The notes under the pieces are model-generated. The model saw nothing but the letters and a program-made list of their open reading frames with translations, ran no database searches and was not told the DNA's origin. Position numbers and translations under genes: made by a program. Shown here piece after piece: positions 5,333 to 6,521 of a stretch of 6,521 nucleotides of DNA (positions are counted from its first letter, which is position 1; every line of letters starts with the position of its first letter). The stretch is from the NCBI GenBank assembly GCA_006227095.1, contig SBFZ01000104.1, positions 1 through 6,521 on the forward strand, read 5' to 3'. The stretch is from Bacteroidota bacterium. Its GTDB lineage: Bacteria; Bacteroidota; Bacteroidia; Bacteroidales; VadinHA17.

Positions 5333-5465
5333 ATGCCTGCAGGTACACTGGCAGGTTTAAATCATGATAGCCCTGCTGAAGACCGGTTGTCGCACCCTGG
5401 CACGGCCGATGGTTACAGTTTTGTCAGTTTCGCAAAGCGAAGCAGCAGCATCCAGGTATCTGCCT
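5333..5465. other. Noncoding stretch downstream of the helicase gene
   Basis: Apart from the duplicated helicase 3' end (5413-5448), I see no gene, promoter or convincing minus-strand terminator. Short open frames here are spurious. Confidence 0.5.
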
Positions 5466-5501
5466 TTAAAGTTTCGTCAGTTTTGCAAAGCGAAGCAGCA
5501 G
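5413..5501 (-). repeat. Duplicated 3' end of the UvrD/PcrA-type gene (53-bp period)
   Basis: Positions 5466-5501 hold the real last codons and TAA of the helicase. Positions 5413-5448 repeat them at 33 of 36 bases, offset by 53 bp. Read on the minus strand, both encode LLLRFAKLTKL-stop, and all three differences are synonymous (GCA/GCG, ACG/ACA, CTT/CTG). The more upstream part of the copy (5449-5465) is only weakly similar. The copy is out of frame with, and beyond, the true stop. Confidence 0.85.
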
Positions 5502-6521
5502 CTTCTTCGTGCCTGCCGTTTTGAAGTTTATGAGTGCCGTGGTGTTGGGAGCTTCGCCCTCGACGGATATTACCTCACCCTGGCCGAAACGTTCGTGTGT
5601 TACCCTGTCGCCTGGTTCAAGGTCATTGCCTGAACCCTGACCGGAGCCATAGACATGGCTGTGTCCTGCCGTATTGTCCCTGCCATTTCCGCTGCCGGAT
5701 CCGGGCACATTCCCTGTCGCCCTCCTGTTTCCGTCAGCTCCCGTGACGGTACCTGACTCCTCCTGAACCCTTGCATCGCGCAAACGTGTCATCCTGGCAG
5801 GAGGTGTGAACCGGCGGGACTGTTCATCGGCCTCACCACCCGGCCGTGGTTCGAAGACAGCCCTCTGACCAAAGGGTTTGCCTCCTGTCTGGGGGTAATG
5901 CAGGAATTCACTCTCAATCTCCCCGATAAACCTGCTTGGCGAGCTACGCTCCAGAGTACCCCACTTGTACCTGTTGAGTGCATAGCTCAGTGTCACCCTG
6001 CGGCATGCCCTGGTGATGGCGACATAGAAAAGACGGCGCTCTTCCTCAAGCTCTCGCGGATTGAACAGGTTCATCGCCGAAGGAAAGAGGTTCTCCTCCA
6101 GGCCTACTATGTATACATACTTGAATTCCAGTCCTTTGGCAGAGTGGATGGTCATAAGCGTTACCTTGTCGCGGTCTTCGGGCTTCTCCATATCCTGGTC
6201 GGTGAGAAGTGACACCGACTGTAGCCAGGTGGCGATGTCAGCCGGGTCACCATTGGTGACGGCGCCTTCGGTGAACTCCTTGATACCATTGAGGAGTTCC
6301 TGTACGTTCTCCAGCCTGTCTATCTCCTCGGGTACCTGGCCCTGCTTCAGATCGGTGATGATACCACTGGCCGTGGCCATGCCAAAGGCAATGTCATATG
6401 CAGTTGCAGTCTCAGCCACAGCCATTACCGGCAGCAGGAGGCTGGTGAAGTGACTTATCTTGGTCCGCAGGGCGGGAGCCAGGTACTTTTCGCTGAGTTC
6501 AGGTGAACTTATTATTGACCA
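5466..6521 (-). CDS. uvrD: UvrD/PcrA-type DNA helicase, C-terminal part (cut by window edge)
   Basis: Superfamily 1A 3'-5' DNA helicase acting in DNA repair and replication-conflict resolution. The frame is open from the stop at 5468-5466 to the window edge (351 residues); the N-terminal half with the Walker A and B motifs is outside. Visible elements, numbered from the edge: helicase motif V TLMTIHSAKGLEF (about 121-133), motif VI LEEERRLFYVAITRA (about 158-172), and the core-closing SSPSRFIGEIESEFL (193-207). A Gly/Ser/Asn-rich, probably disordered linker of about 95 residues follows. The end is a Tudor-like domain (about 303-351), GDRVTHERFGQGEVISVEG through LLLRFAKLTKL, which in PcrA/UvrD binds RNA polymerase. 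That tail favours the PcrA/UvrD group over Rep. The Met at 6425 is internal, because the frame continues upstream as a helicase. No operon partner is visible within the window. Confidence 0.94.
   Translation of the reverse strand, partial: WSIISSPELSEKYLAPALRTKISHFTSLLLPVMAVAETATAYDIAFGMATASGIITDLKQGQVPEEIDRLENVQELLNGIKEFTEGAVTNGDPADIATWLQSVSLLTDQDMEKPEDRDKVTLMTIHSAKGLEFKYVYIVGLEENLFPSAMNLFNPRELEEERRLFYVAITRACRRVTLSYALNRYKWGTLERSSPSRFIGEIESEFLHYPQTGGKPFGQRAVFEPRPGGEADEQSRRFTPPARMTRLRDARVQEESGTVTGADGNRRATGNVPGSGSGNGRDNTAGHSHVYGSGQGSGNDLEPGDRVTHERFGQGEVISVEGEAPNTTALINFKTAGTKKLLLRFAKLTKL

Noticed and set aside
5449..5451. ATG opening a 12-codon frame in the duplicated helicase tail
   Set aside because: It encodes only Met plus the copied tail and has no ribosome-binding context; a relic rather than a peptide gene.

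Overview
The window (6521 bp, moderate G+C) looks like a chromosomal segment from a Bacteroidetes/Bacteroidota bacterium, probably a Bacteroidales-like lineage. The reasons are: start codons preceded by A/T-rich leaders rather than Shine-Dalgarno sequences; exact matches to the Bacteroidetes -7 promoter element TAnnTTTG upstream of pfkA and of the membrane-protein gene; a seven-helix membrane LuxR-type regulator; and the overall protein sequence style. This assignment is inference, because no 16S or other marker gene is present.

Left part (1-3137): a polyphosphate/phosphate-metabolism neighbourhood. Reading leftward on the minus strand are pfkA (6-phosphofructokinase), a SixA-like histidine phosphatase, and the start of ppk1 (polyphosphate kinase, cut by the window edge). 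The phosphatase and ppk1 overlap by 4 nt (ATGA). Divergent from pfkA is a stand-alone CHAD-domain protein, a family whose members bind polyphosphate. The pfkA/CHAD intergenic region holds two -7-like elements facing pfkA and a 16-bp palindrome.

Middle part (3138-5332): a membrane-anchored LuxR-type transcription regulator (minus) faces a polytopic membrane protein (plus) across a 181-bp divergent intergenic region. That region carries three copies of a 15-bp semi-palindromic motif and one exact -7 promoter element. The membrane gene ends in a strong intrinsic terminator about 130 nt past its stop codon.

Right part (5333-6521): the C-terminal 351 residues of a UvrD/PcrA-type helicase (minus, cut by the window edge), ending in the conserved PcrA/UvrD C-terminal Tudor-like domain. 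Its last 11 codons plus stop are duplicated 53 bp downstream.

I found no defence island, phage, IS, CRISPR array or RNA gene. The most notable signals are (i) the putative three-site operator, (ii) short tandem duplications (36, 49 and 53 bp) at or just after the 3' ends of three different genes, one of them with a covarying hairpin, and (iii) the ppk1/SixA-like/pfkA/CHAD grouping. I see nothing that amounts to an entirely new multi-gene system.
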